A stretch of 5,789 bases of DNA from an uncultured Prevotellaceae bacterium (GCA_946539475.1 CAMNHM010000156.1:1-5789); one strand, 5' to 3'; shown: positions 1 through 5,789, counted from the stretch's first letter. The notes: a model not told the origin generated them from the letters alone. Translations and numbers: made by a program.

Positions 1-120
1 GCGTCCAATTTCACTCCATTTCATCGGTATGTTACTTTTTCAAGTGGACTCAGAAAGACTCATTACACCAATGCCAGTGCACATAGTTACAAAATTTCTG
101 TCAGAGATAGTCAGACGAAA

Positions 121-166
121 CATGTTATGCATTTGTTATGCCATAATCGCTGGCTCCCACGTATTT
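121..166. repeat. Diverged direct repeat, copy 1
   Basis: This copy aligns with 223-267. Both begin CATGT, carry two TGTYAYR words, then share AATCGCTG (145-152 here), a CT-CC block and GTATTT (161-166). By hand alignment about three quarters of positions match with three or so single-base gaps, and most mismatches are T/C or G/A transitions. The start of the shared octamer is exactly 100 bp from that of copy 2. It may be an old tandem duplication or two members of a dispersed repeat family. The alignment was done by eye. Confidence 0.5.
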
Positions 167-210
167 TACTGGGGTTTTGAGGAAAACATAACAAAAACAA
201 AAAAAACAAG

Positions 211-232
211 GTGTGACAGATGCATGTCACAC
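211..232. repeat. 8-bp perfect inverted repeat GTGTGACA-N6-TGTCACAC
   Basis: The arms at 211-218 and 225-232 are perfectly complementary across a 6-base spacer (GATGCA). Another TGTCAC follows at 235-240. The dyad could be a binding site for a dimeric regulator or a small hairpin. It is not a terminator, because no T run follows. The half-site TGTGA resembles the CRP/FNR half-site, but the TGTGA and TCACA halves are 10 bases apart rather than the canonical 6. The nearest gene start is speA, about 245 bp downstream. Confidence 0.55.
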
Positions 233-267
233 AATGTCACGCAAAATCGCTGACTTCCGCAGTATTT
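223..267. repeat. Diverged direct repeat, copy 2
   Basis: This is the partner of 121-166. It starts CATGTCACACAATGTCAC, has AATCGCTG at 245-252 and GTATTT at 262-267, and leads directly into the TGTGACA tandem array at 275. The first half of the copy also supplies the right arm of the inverted repeat at 211-232, so the repeat structures overlap. Confidence 0.5.
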
Positions 268-274
268 CTGCAGA

Positions 275-301
275 TGTGACAATTGTGACAAATGTGACAA
301 A
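275..301. repeat. Three tandem 9-bp repeats TGTGACAAW
   Basis: Three head-to-tail units lie at 275-283 (TGTGACAAT), 284-292 (TGTGACAAA) and 293-301 (TGTGACAAA). The same heptamer TGTGACA also occurs at 212-218, inverted at 225-231, and as a truncated inverted TGTCAC at 235-240. That makes six related words within 90 bp. The 9-bp period leaves all reading frames open through the array. The array ends about 136 bp upstream of the -33 element of the speA promoter. Confidence 0.65.
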
Positions 302-436
302 TACTCTGTTTCGTAGAAGAAGCGGGCGAGGGGATCGTCTTGGATGACAAAGGGAACTTTTCTTGGCAAGGCATGGAAAAATGGATGCTGCGGAAGGCTG
401 CTGAAGATGCAGCTCACGCAAAAAGTCCTGATAAAA

Positions 437-469
437 TTTGGTTTTTCGCTCGCTTTGCACTAACTTTGC
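437..469 (+). promoter_or_regulatory. Bacteroidetes-type promoter of speA
   Basis: A TTTG -33 element (437-440) is followed after 20 bp by TAACTTTGC (461-469), an exact match to the TAnnTTTG -7 consensus used by the primary sigma factor of Bacteroidetes. The spacing fits the known 19-21 bp range. Transcription would begin a few bases past 469, around 473-477, which is at or just before the speA ATG at 477. A second CTTTGCA (453-459) sits just upstream of the -7 element but lacks the TA. Confidence 0.8.
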
Positions 470-476
470 ACCCGAT

Positions 477-2369
477 ATGAAGAAATGGACCATTGACGAC
501 GCCCGTGAGCTGTATAATATCGGTGGCTGGGGCACTAACTATTTCGGTATCAACGATGCCGGTAACGTGTATGTCACTCCCTGCAAAGACTCCACGCAGA
601 TTGACTTGCGCGAGGTGATGGACGAGCTACAGCTGCGCGATGTCACTGCGCCAGTGCTGCTGCGTTTTCCCGATATCCTCGACAATCGCATCGAGAAGAC
701 ATGGAGCTGCTTCAAGAAAGCTGCTGAGGAATATGACTATAAGGGCGAGAACTACGTGGTCTACCCCATCAAGGTGAACCAGATGCAGCCTGTGGTCGAG
801 GAAATCATCTCGCATGGGCGGAAGTTCAACCTGGGCGTAGAGGCAGGCTCGAAGCCTGAGCTGCATGCCGTCATCGCCGTTCAGTGCCAGAGCGACTCGA
901 TCATCGTCTGCAACGGCTATAAGGACCAGTCGTATATCGAGCTGGCCCTGCTGGCACAGAAGATGGGTAAGCAGATATTCATCGTCGTCGAGAAGCTCAA
1001 CGAGCTCGACACCATCGCCCGCGTGGCGAAGAAGCTCGACGTGCGCCCCAATATCGGCATCCGCATCAAGCTGGCGAGCAGTGGAGCAGGCAAGTGGGAA
1101 GAGAGCGGAGGCGATGCCTCGAAGTTCGGACTGACGAGCGCTGAGCTGCTGGAGGCATTGGAGCAGCTCGACAAGAGAGACATGCGTGACTGCCTGCGGC
1201 TGATCCATTTCCATATCGGAAGTCAGATTACCAAGATTCGACGCATACAGACTGCCCTCCGTGAGGCCTCGCAATTCTACGTGCAGCTGCACAAGATGGG
1301 CTATAACGTCGATTTCGTCGACTGTGGCGGTGGGCTGGGCGTCGACTACGACGGCACGCGCTCGCCCTCGTCGGAGAGCTCCGTCAACTACTCCATACAG
1401 GAGTATGTCAACGACTGTATCTACACCTTTGTCGACGCTGCCAATCGCAATGGCATTCCCCATCCTAACATCATCACCGAGAGCGGACGCTCGCTGGCGG
1501 CCCACCATTCTGTGCTCGTCATCGATGTGCTCGAGACGGCCTCGCTGCCAGAGATGCCAGAGGAGTTTGAACCTGACGAGAACTCCCACCAGCTGGTGAA
1601 GGACCTCTATGAGATCTGGGACAACCTCTCGCCACGCAATGTCCTTGAGGACTGGCACGACGCTGAGCAGATTCGTGAGGAGGTGCTCGACCTCTTCGCT
1701 CACGGCATCGTCGACCTCAAGACACGAGCTGAGATCGAGGCGATGTACTGGAGCGTCTGCCACGAGATTAATGCGCTGGCAAAGAACCTCAAGCATGTGC
1801 CGGAGGAGCTGATGAATATCGACAAGCTGCTGGCCGACAAGTATTTCTGCAACTTCTCGCTCTTCCAGTCACTGCCCGACTCGTGGGCCATCGACCAGAT
1901 ATTTCCCATCATGCCAATACAGCGCCTGGGGGAGCGCCCCACGCGAAATGCCACACTGCAGGACATCACCTGCGATTCCGACGGAAAGATCGCGTCGTTC
2001 GTCACCAATCGTCACAACTCGCACTCCTTGCCCGTCCACACGCTGAAGAAGAACGAGGACTACTACCTCGGCGTCTTCCTCGTGGGGGCCTATCAGGAGA
2101 TCCTGGGCGACATGCATAATCTCTTCGGCGACACGACGGCCGTACATATCTCTGTGAAGGACAATCACTACCACATCGACCAGATCATCGACGGCGAGAC
2201 CGTAGCCGAGGTCCTCGACTACGTGCAGTACGACCCGAAGAAGCTGGTGCGCCAGCTGGAGATGTGGGTCACGAAGAGTGTCAAGAGTGGAAAGATCACC
2301 CTCGAGGAGGGAAAGGAATTCTTAAGTAACTATCGCAGCGGACTCTATGGATACACCTATCTTGAGTAA
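477..2369 (+). CDS. speA: Biosynthetic arginine decarboxylase
   Basis: A PLP-dependent fold-III enzyme that converts L-arginine to agmatine and CO2 in the cytoplasm, feeding putrescine/spermidine synthesis. The 630-residue product is full length for the family (E. coli SpeA is 658). Visible landmarks are YPIKVNQ with the Schiff-base Lys99, HFHIGSQ (244-250), the phosphate-binding CGGGLG (283-288), TESGRSLAAHH (334-344), TCDSDGK (498-504) with the catalytic Cys499 donated across the dimer, and GAYQEILGDMHNLFGD (537-552). No key residue is missing. I chose ATG 477 because the protein then opens MKKWTIDDARELYNIGGWGT, typical of SpeA. The in-frame TTG at 438 would add 13 residues but lies inside the promoter. 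There is no Shine-Dalgarno motif and almost no room for a 5' leader. The 3' end overlaps argB by 23 bp. Family and function are near certain. Confidence 0.96.
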   Translation: MKKWTIDDARELYNIGGWGTNYFGINDAGNVYVTPCKDSTQIDLREVMDELQLRDVTAPVLLRFPDILDNRIEKTWSCFKKAAEEYDYKGENYVVYPIKVNQMQPVVEEIISHGRKFNLGVEAGSKPELHAVIAVQCQSDSIIVCNGYKDQSYIELALLAQKMGKQIFIVVEKLNELDTIARVAKKLDVRPNIGIRIKLASSGAGKWEESGGDASKFGLTSAELLEALEQLDKRDMRDCLRLIHFHIGSQITKIRRIQTALREASQFYVQLHKMGYNVDFVDCGGGLGVDYDGTRSPSSESSVNYSIQEYVNDCIYTFVDAANRNGIPHPNIITESGRSLAAHHSVLVIDVLETASLPEMPEEFEPDENSHQLVKDLYEIWDNLSPRNVLEDWHDAEQIREEVLDLFAHGIVDLKTRAEIEAMYWSVCHEINALAKNLKHVPEELMNIDKLLADKYFCNFSLFQSLPDSWAIDQIFPIMPIQRLGERPTRNATLQDITCDSDGKIASFVTNRHNSHSLPVHTLKKNEDYYLGVFLVGAYQEILGDMHNLFGDTTAVHISVKDNHYHIDQIIDGETVAEVLDYVQYDPKKLVRQLEMWVTKSVKSGKITLEEGKEFLSNYRSGLYGYTYLE

Positions 2370-3165
2370 CCCCGTGCCAGCCCCTACCGCGAAGAAGGGC
2401 CTGACGCTCGTGAAGGTGGGAGGTGCCGTCGTCGAAGACGAAGGGCAGCTTCGGCAGCTTTTGGCCGATTTCATCGCTATCGACGGGCCAAAGATCTTGG
2501 TTCATGGCGGTGGAAGGCGGGCTACGAAGATTGCTGAAAAGCTCGGCATTGAGACCAAGATGGTCGACGGCCGCCGCATCACCGACGCAGAGATGCTCGA
2601 GGTGGTGACGATGGTCTATGGCGGACTGGTCAACAAGCATATCGTTGCCTCGCTGCAGGCGCTGGGGGCCGATGCTGTCGGCCTGACGGGCGTCGACGGC
2701 GACGTGATACGCTCGCATCGCCGTCCGCTGAAGAATGGCATCGACTATGGCTTCGTGGGTGACGTCGATAAGACAAATGGTGCAAAAATCGCCGATTTCA
2801 TCGGTATGGGACTCGTGCCCGTCATCGCTCCGCTGACGCACGACGGGCAGGGCTCGATGCTCAATACCAACGCCGATACGATAGCCTCAGAGGTGGCGAA
2901 GGCACTGGCTCCTTTCTTCGACGTGACACTCATCTTTGCCTTCGAGAAACCAGGCGTGCTTGCCAATCCCGACGACGATGCGTCAGTCATTCGTTCAATC
3001 ACCCACGACGACTACGTCCGTCTGAAGGCTGACGGCACCATCAGCGGAGGTATGCTGCCCAAGATCGATAATGCGCTGCAGGCAATCGATGCCGGCGTCA
3101 GCAGGGTCGTCATCACTAGTTCGAAAGCTATCGACGGCCAGCATGGCACGGTTATCACACATTGA
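2347..3165 (+). CDS. argB: Acetylglutamate kinase (possibly N-succinylglutamate kinase)
   Basis: An amino-acid kinase family enzyme that phosphorylates the gamma-carboxylate of N-acylated glutamate, the second step of arginine synthesis. The product is 272 residues. Visible motifs are LVKVGGA with Lys23 for phosphoryl transfer, HGGGRRAT (53-60), DGRRITD (74-80) for acylglutamate binding, LNTNADTIASE (172-182) and GGMLPK (234-239) with the second active-site Lys239. The start at ATG 2347 lies inside the end of speA in another frame. It gives about 17 residues before the first strand, longer than usual, so a later start such as TTG 2362 cannot be excluded. In Bacteroides the pathway runs on succinylated intermediates, so the true substrate here may be N-succinyl-L-glutamate; the sequence alone does not settle this. 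Co-transcription with speA is very likely. Confidence 0.93.
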   Translation: MDTPILSNPVPAPTAKKGLTLVKVGGAVVEDEGQLRQLLADFIAIDGPKILVHGGGRRATKIAEKLGIETKMVDGRRITDAEMLEVVTMVYGGLVNKHIVASLQALGADAVGLTGVDGDVIRSHRRPLKNGIDYGFVGDVDKTNGAKIADFIGMGLVPVIAPLTHDGQGSMLNTNADTIASEVAKALAPFFDVTLIFAFEKPGVLANPDDDASVIRSITHDDYVRLKADGTISGGMLPKIDNALQAIDAGVSRVVITSSKAIDGQHGTVITH

Positions 3166-3191
3166 CAATTCACCAAAATCACAAAACCACT

Positions 3192-3968
3192 ATGACAATG
3201 AAAAAACTTTGGCTCGTTATTCTTGCAGCGTTGACCTCCGCGCAGGGCATCATTGCCCAGGACGGCGTGGAATATGGGCTCGCAAACCACCTGGGAGTAG
3301 GCGTGTCGGTAGGTTCCGACGGTATCGGGGTGGAGGTGGCAACGCCTCTTACCGACTATTTTGCACTGCGTGCAGGCGTCTCGTTCTTTCCAAAGATCAG
3401 TTACGAGGACAACTTCAAGCTCAACGACCGCAATCCTGACATCGCCAACAACGTCGACGTGAAGGGCAACCTGAATTTCTTCGATGTCAAGCTGTTGGCC
3501 GACATCTATCCCTTCAAGAGCTCAGGCTTCCACCTGACGGCGGGCATCCTTTTCGGAAAGGAGAACCTCGTCTCGGCTGAGAATACCTCGATGTTTATCA
3601 CCGATCCGGCAAAATATGGGAAGCTGGGACTCAAGCTGGGCGACTACCGCGTCACCACCGATAAGAATGGCTATGCCCACGCCGACGTTACCGTGAACAG
3701 CGTAAAGCCTTATCTGGGCATCGGCATCGGACGGGCCATCCCCAAGAAGCGCATCAGCGTGTCGTGCGACCTGGGCGTACAGCTGTGGGGCACTCCGAGG
3801 CTTGGAGCCATGACGAAGGACGACTGGGACCAGGAAACCTATCATAAGTTTGAGTACACCGAGCTCGACGAGTACGACGACGAAGACCTTCGCGACGGGC
3901 TGGAAATCGCCTCAAAGTTCAAGGTGTGGCCCGTCATCAACATCCGTATTAACGGTCGAATATTCTAA
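3192..3968 (+). CDS. Outer-membrane beta-barrel protein, function unknown
   Basis: A predicted secreted outer-membrane protein of 258 residues. Residues 3-22 form a classic signal peptide (MKK, a hydrophobic core LWLVILAAL, then AQGIIA), with likely cleavage before Gln23. The mature part alternates short amphipathic strands with polar loops: about 35-53, 57-67, 96-108, 113-122, 171-183, 188-200 and 244-258. It ends INGRIF, the C-terminal Phe being the usual barrel-assembly signal. One loop (222-236) is strikingly acidic (EYDDEDLRD). I see no enzyme motif. ATG 3192 is chosen, though ATG 3198 (MKKLW) is an equally good start. A TTG at 3162 would overlap the argB stop and push the signal peptide inward. 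It lies 26 bp after argB and 24 bp before the lipoprotein gene, with no promoter motif seen between, so it is probably on the same transcript. Confidence 0.8.
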   Translation: MTMKKLWLVILAALTSAQGIIAQDGVEYGLANHLGVGVSVGSDGIGVEVATPLTDYFALRAGVSFFPKISYEDNFKLNDRNPDIANNVDVKGNLNFFDVKLLADIYPFKSSGFHLTAGILFGKENLVSAENTSMFITDPAKYGKLGLKLGDYRVTTDKNGYAHADVTVNSVKPYLGIGIGRAIPKKRISVSCDLGVQLWGTPRLGAMTKDDWDQETYHKFEYTELDEYDDEDLRDGLEIASKFKVWPVINIRINGRIF

Positions 3969-3992
3969 TCACCAACAAATAGCAACAACGAC

Positions 3993-4976
3993 ATGAAAAA
4001 GCATTTCTTCTACATGGCAATGGCCCTCGTGGCTGCCTTTACCACAGCTGCCTGCAGCAGCGATGACGATGAGAAGAACGACGATCCTGCCGTCGTGCCT
4101 GTCTCGCTGTCGACACCGTCTTATGCCGACCAGGCAATCCATTATGACCTGACACCTGCCCTCACGGCTTCCTCGGCGCTGGTGTTCAGTGACAGCGCTC
4201 CTGAGCTGAAGGCCATCGACTTCAGCGAGAGCGGTAAGATCCTGCTCGAGATCTATTTCCCCGCCGATGAAATCAGCAAATTTGTTATGGACGACGCCAC
4301 GGTAGCCGGCAATGTCTACACGATGAACGGCTCGAAGGTGAAGGGTACGATCAAGGTGGGCGCAAATGCCCGCACGCGGGCCGACGATAAGCTCACGGTC
4401 GATATCACCGTGAAGCTGTCCGACGAGGAAGAGGTAAACTTCGACACCAAGGACGAAACGGTCAGCTATACCACTCCGGCTGCTAACACTGCCACGAGCA
4501 ACACACAAGCCGACAACCTGTGTCGTACATGGAACGTGCTGGGTGCCATCCTCGACCTGAAGAGCAAGTCGAAGAACGTGAAGGCCTATGAGGAGTTCAC
4601 AAGCCGCGGCGGACTGTTCTATCTTGACGATGTGCTCCAGGAGGCACTCAAACAGGACGTGAAGCTGACAGCCGAGGAGCAGGAGGAGTTCAAGCGCGTG
4701 GTGAAGAATGTCACCATCACGAAGTCGGGACTTTTCATCATCAACTATGTCAACCATACGGAGGACGTGGCAAAGTGGGAATGGGCAAACGCTGAGAAGA
4801 CTGCCATCAAGATTCAGCTTATGGACGAGGAGATGGGCAACAAGTTCATCTCTGACGATACAAAGGTCGACGTCGCCTTCAACGGCAACCGCTGTAATAT
4901 GAAGCTCGACACGTCGCTCACCGACAACGACAACAACGACTGGGAGTCGCAGCTCACTCTGAAGCTACAGGAGTAG
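3993..4976 (+). CDS. Surface-exposed lipoprotein, function unknown
   Basis: A 327-residue lipoprotein. The signal peptide MKKHFFYMAMALVAAFTTAAC ends in a lipobox with Cys21 as the lipidated residue. The next residues, SSDDDEKNDD, match the acidic lipoprotein export signal described in Bacteroidetes, so transfer to the outer leaflet of the outer membrane is likely. The rest appears to have two parts. Residues 30-160 are strand-rich with Asp and Lys. A Thr/Asn/Ala linker (about 161-175) leads to a second part beginning CRTWNVLGAILDL, with a charged helix (about 213-237) and strands to the end (LTLKLQE). The opening RTW and the run of strands faintly recall lipocalin-like lipoproteins of gut Bacteroidetes, but I cannot assign a family. 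It is the last gene of the + strand run, and the hairpin terminator follows within 15 bp. Confidence 0.82.
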   Translation: MKKHFFYMAMALVAAFTTAACSSDDDEKNDDPAVVPVSLSTPSYADQAIHYDLTPALTASSALVFSDSAPELKAIDFSESGKILLEIYFPADEISKFVMDDATVAGNVYTMNGSKVKGTIKVGANARTRADDKLTVDITVKLSDEEEVNFDTKDETVSYTTPAANTATSNTQADNLCRTWNVLGAILDLKSKSKNVKAYEEFTSRGGLFYLDDVLQEALKQDVKLTAEEQEEFKRVVKNVTITKSGLFIINYVNHTEDVAKWEWANAEKTAIKIQLMDEEMGNKFISDDTKVDVAFNGNRCNMKLDTSLTDNDNNDWESQLTLKLQE

Positions 4977-4990
4977 TAGCTACGCCCTAT

Positions 4991-5037
4991 AAACAATATC
5001 TGCCCGCCGTCCAAACAAGACAGCGGGCAGATTGTTT
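4991..5037. terminator. Hairpin terminator between convergent genes
   Basis: ATCTGCCCGC (4998-5007) pairs perfectly with GCGGGCAGAT (5023-5032). The stem extends inward by GTC/GAC (5009-5011 with 5019-5021) past one mismatch, leaving a 7-base loop. Outward, AAACA (4991-4995) pairs with TGTTT (5033-5037) past a 2-base bulge. On the + strand the core stem is followed by TGTTTTCT, enough for intrinsic termination after the lipoprotein gene. The opposite strand reads ATTGTTT after the stem, so it may also serve the helicase gene that ends at 5047. It is the only strong hairpin I see in the window. Confidence 0.85.
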
Positions 5038-5046
5038 TCTCAACTC

Positions 5047-5789
5047 TCAACCCTTCTTCTTAGGCTTGCGCCGTGCCCAACCTTCCTCGGCGAAGTCGGG
5101 CTCATTGCCTTTCAGCTCCCATTTGCGAGGCTTCATCAGCTCGCGCCAGTCGTCGTGTTTGACGTGCTTCGACTTTGCATGTCGTTTGCCTCCTTCTTCG
5201 ATGGAATCGCGCTTTTTTGACGATTTTCCATGGTTGTCCTTCCCTTTCTTTATGGTCTGAGCCTCCTGGACGGCAGACTTGTCGTCCTCGGAGTTGCAGC
5301 GCACGATACGCCCGTGATAGCGGATGCCCGAGAGTTGGGTCATCACCTTCCGGGCGTCCTTCTCAGGCACCTCAAAGTAGCTGATGGTATCGAGCAGGTC
5401 GATATGTCCCACTTCTTGCCGGCCGCCCACGTAGCGGTTCAGCGTCTGCATCAGCTCGCCGGGATAGAAACCGTCGCGCTTGCCAAGATTGATAAACAGC
5501 CGGTGATAGCCCGCCTGGGCCTTGTTCATGCGCTTCTGGCGGTCGGTCTGTCCTCTCTCCTCTTTTCTCTTTCCTCTCTCCTCCTTAACCTTCTCTATCT
5601 CCGGTGCGTCGGCATAGTAGGCCAGGAACTTCCCGAACTCCAGCGAGACGATCTTCTTGATGATCTCTTCCTTGTCGATGTACTCGAAGTAGCGGCTGAT
5701 GTCCTGCATGAAAGGTGCGATTTCATCGTCGTCGACGTCGGTCTTCACTATCTGGTCCATCACCTTGTAGAGCTGCTTCTTGCAGATCT
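5047..5789 (-). CDS. DEAD-box RNA helicase, C-terminal part (N-terminus outside window)
   Basis: The reading frame is open to the right edge, so the 246 visible codons are the C-terminal part of a larger protein; the RecA-like helicase core must lie beyond 5789. The ATG at 5758-5760 is internal. Residues 1-60 (ICKKQLYK to EFGKFLAYYAD) match the helical segment after helicase domain 2 in CsdA/DeaD-like proteins. A charged linker (62-90) follows. Residues 93-166 (YHRLFINLGKRDGFYPGELM to GRIVRC) are a DbpA-type RNA-binding domain, which binds structured RNA such as rRNA. The tail (170-246) is Lys/Arg-rich, low in complexity, and ends KPKKKG. The likely role is ATP-driven RNA remodelling in ribosome assembly, cold response or mRNA decay. 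It converges on the lipoprotein gene across the shared hairpin. The family is secure, but the exact orthologue (DeaD, CsdA or DbpA) is not. Confidence 0.88.
   Translation of the reverse strand, partial: ICKKQLYKVMDQIVKTDVDDDEIAPFMQDISRYFEYIDKEEIIKKIVSLEFGKFLAYYADAPEIEKVKEERGKRKEERGQTDRQKRMNKAQAGYHRLFINLGKRDGFYPGELMQTLNRYVGGRQEVGHIDLLDTISYFEVPEKDARKVMTQLSGIRYHGRIVRCNSEDDKSAVQEAQTIKKGKDNHGKSSKKRDSIEEGGKRHAKSKHVKHDDWRELMKPRKWELKGNEPDFAEEGWARRKPKKKG
5551..5586. repeat. 36-nt homopyrimidine tract with 12-bp direct repeat inside the helicase gene
   Basis: The + strand has only C and T over 36 bases, so the coding strand is all purine. TCCTCTCTCCTC occurs twice, at 5551-5562 and 5572-5583, exactly 21 bp (7 codons) apart. 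In the protein this gives KEERGKR followed by KEERG at visible residues 68-79, in the linker before the RNA-binding domain. The in-frame spacing suggests a small tandem duplication. Confidence 0.7.

Larger units (their letters stand above)
1..436. other. AT-rich intergenic region with repeats, no supported gene
   Basis: This stretch upstream of speA is clearly more AT-rich than the coding DNA to its right. Open frames of 74 to 102 codons cross it on both strands, but they run through the repeat blocks, show no recognisable domain and have low-complexity composition (for example Leu-Ser-His-Leu runs on the minus strand). I therefore do not call them genes. A 39-codon frame at 344-463 (+) starts with ATG but runs over the speA promoter and is also unsupported. 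What can be seen is a pair of diverged direct repeats (121-166 and 223-267), an inverted repeat (211-232), a 9-bp tandem array (275-301) and an A-rich run (about 181-210). The left edge (1-120) shows no terminator or gene end that I can recognise. Confidence 0.6.

Noticed and set aside
29..253. 74-codon open frame (+) in the upstream region
   Set aside because: It runs through both repeat copies, has no recognisable domain, no promoter motif and an atypical composition; it is most likely chance.
275..301. Possible CRISPR repeats, DnaA boxes or plasmid iterons
   Set aside because: The units are only 9 bp with no spacers, they do not match TTATCCACA, and no replication gene is nearby.
344..463. 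39-codon frame with ATG at 344 just before speA
   Set aside because: It extends across the -33 and -7 promoter elements and shows no conserved feature that I can support.
438..476. TTG start giving a 13-residue N-terminal extension of SpeA
   Set aside because: The codon lies in the -33 element, so it would be upstream of the transcript; the family's N-terminus begins at ATG 477.
166..535. Two minus-strand open frames (166-417 and 227-535), rich in Leu-Ser-His and Val-Thr
   Set aside because: Their composition comes from the TGTGACA repeats. One overlaps the speA promoter and start. No domain is visible.
627..1796. 389-codon minus-strand open frame opposite speA
   Set aside because: It is a shadow of the GC-rich speA coding strand and has no independent support.
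18..2808. 14-base match ATTTCATCGGTATG at 18-31 and 2795-2808
   Set aside because: The second copy is inside argB and encodes conserved-type protein sequence; the flanks do not match, so it is probably coincidence.
1316..5737. About nine GTCGAC hexamers in the coding DNA
   Set aside because: They are explained by frequent GTC-GAC (Val-Asp) codon pairs and C-ending codon preference rather than by a motif.
5221..5763. Reading the helicase fragment as a complete 238-residue gene starting at GTG 5763 or ATG 5760
   Set aside because: The frame stays open to the edge, and the upstream codons (ICKKQLYK) fit the helicase C-terminal helical segment, so the start lies outside the window.

Overview
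The window looks like a chromosomal segment of a Bacteroidales bacterium, most likely Prevotella or a close relative. Three things point there: a Bacteroidetes-type promoter (TTTG, 20 bp, TAACTTTGC) in front of speA, a lipoprotein whose lipidated Cys is followed by the acidic surface-export signal of this phylum, and the sequence character of the arginine decarboxylase, acetylglutamate kinase and DEAD-box helicase. Start codons lack Shine-Dalgarno motifs, as is usual in this phylum. The species call is inference from protein character only; no search was run.

Layout. Bases 1-436 are AT-rich and hold no gene I can support, but they contain structured repeats: two diverged copies of a unit of about 45 bp, an 8-bp inverted repeat, and a three-unit 9-bp tandem array of TGTGACAAW. 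A strong promoter at 437-469 drives speA (477-2369), with the start codon almost at the predicted transcript start. Next come argB (2347-3165, overlapping speA by 23 bp), a signal-peptide-bearing outer-membrane beta-barrel protein (3192-3968) and a surface lipoprotein (3993-4976). All four are on the + strand with gaps of at most 26 bp, so they form a probable operon. A strong hairpin terminator (4991-5037) separates them from a convergent minus-strand gene (5047-5789), the C-terminal part of a DEAD-box RNA helicase with a DbpA-type RNA-binding domain; its helicase core lies beyond the right edge.

How the genes fit together. SpeA consumes arginine to make agmatine for polyamine synthesis, while ArgB performs the second step of arginine synthesis on an acylated glutamate. 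Translational overlap would keep supply and use of arginine in proportion. The two envelope proteins behind them have no evident metabolic link and may simply share the transcript, or may form an outer-membrane/surface pair. I see no CRISPR array, tRNA, rRNA, intact insertion sequence or defence system. The least explained part is the repeat-bearing region at 120-301.
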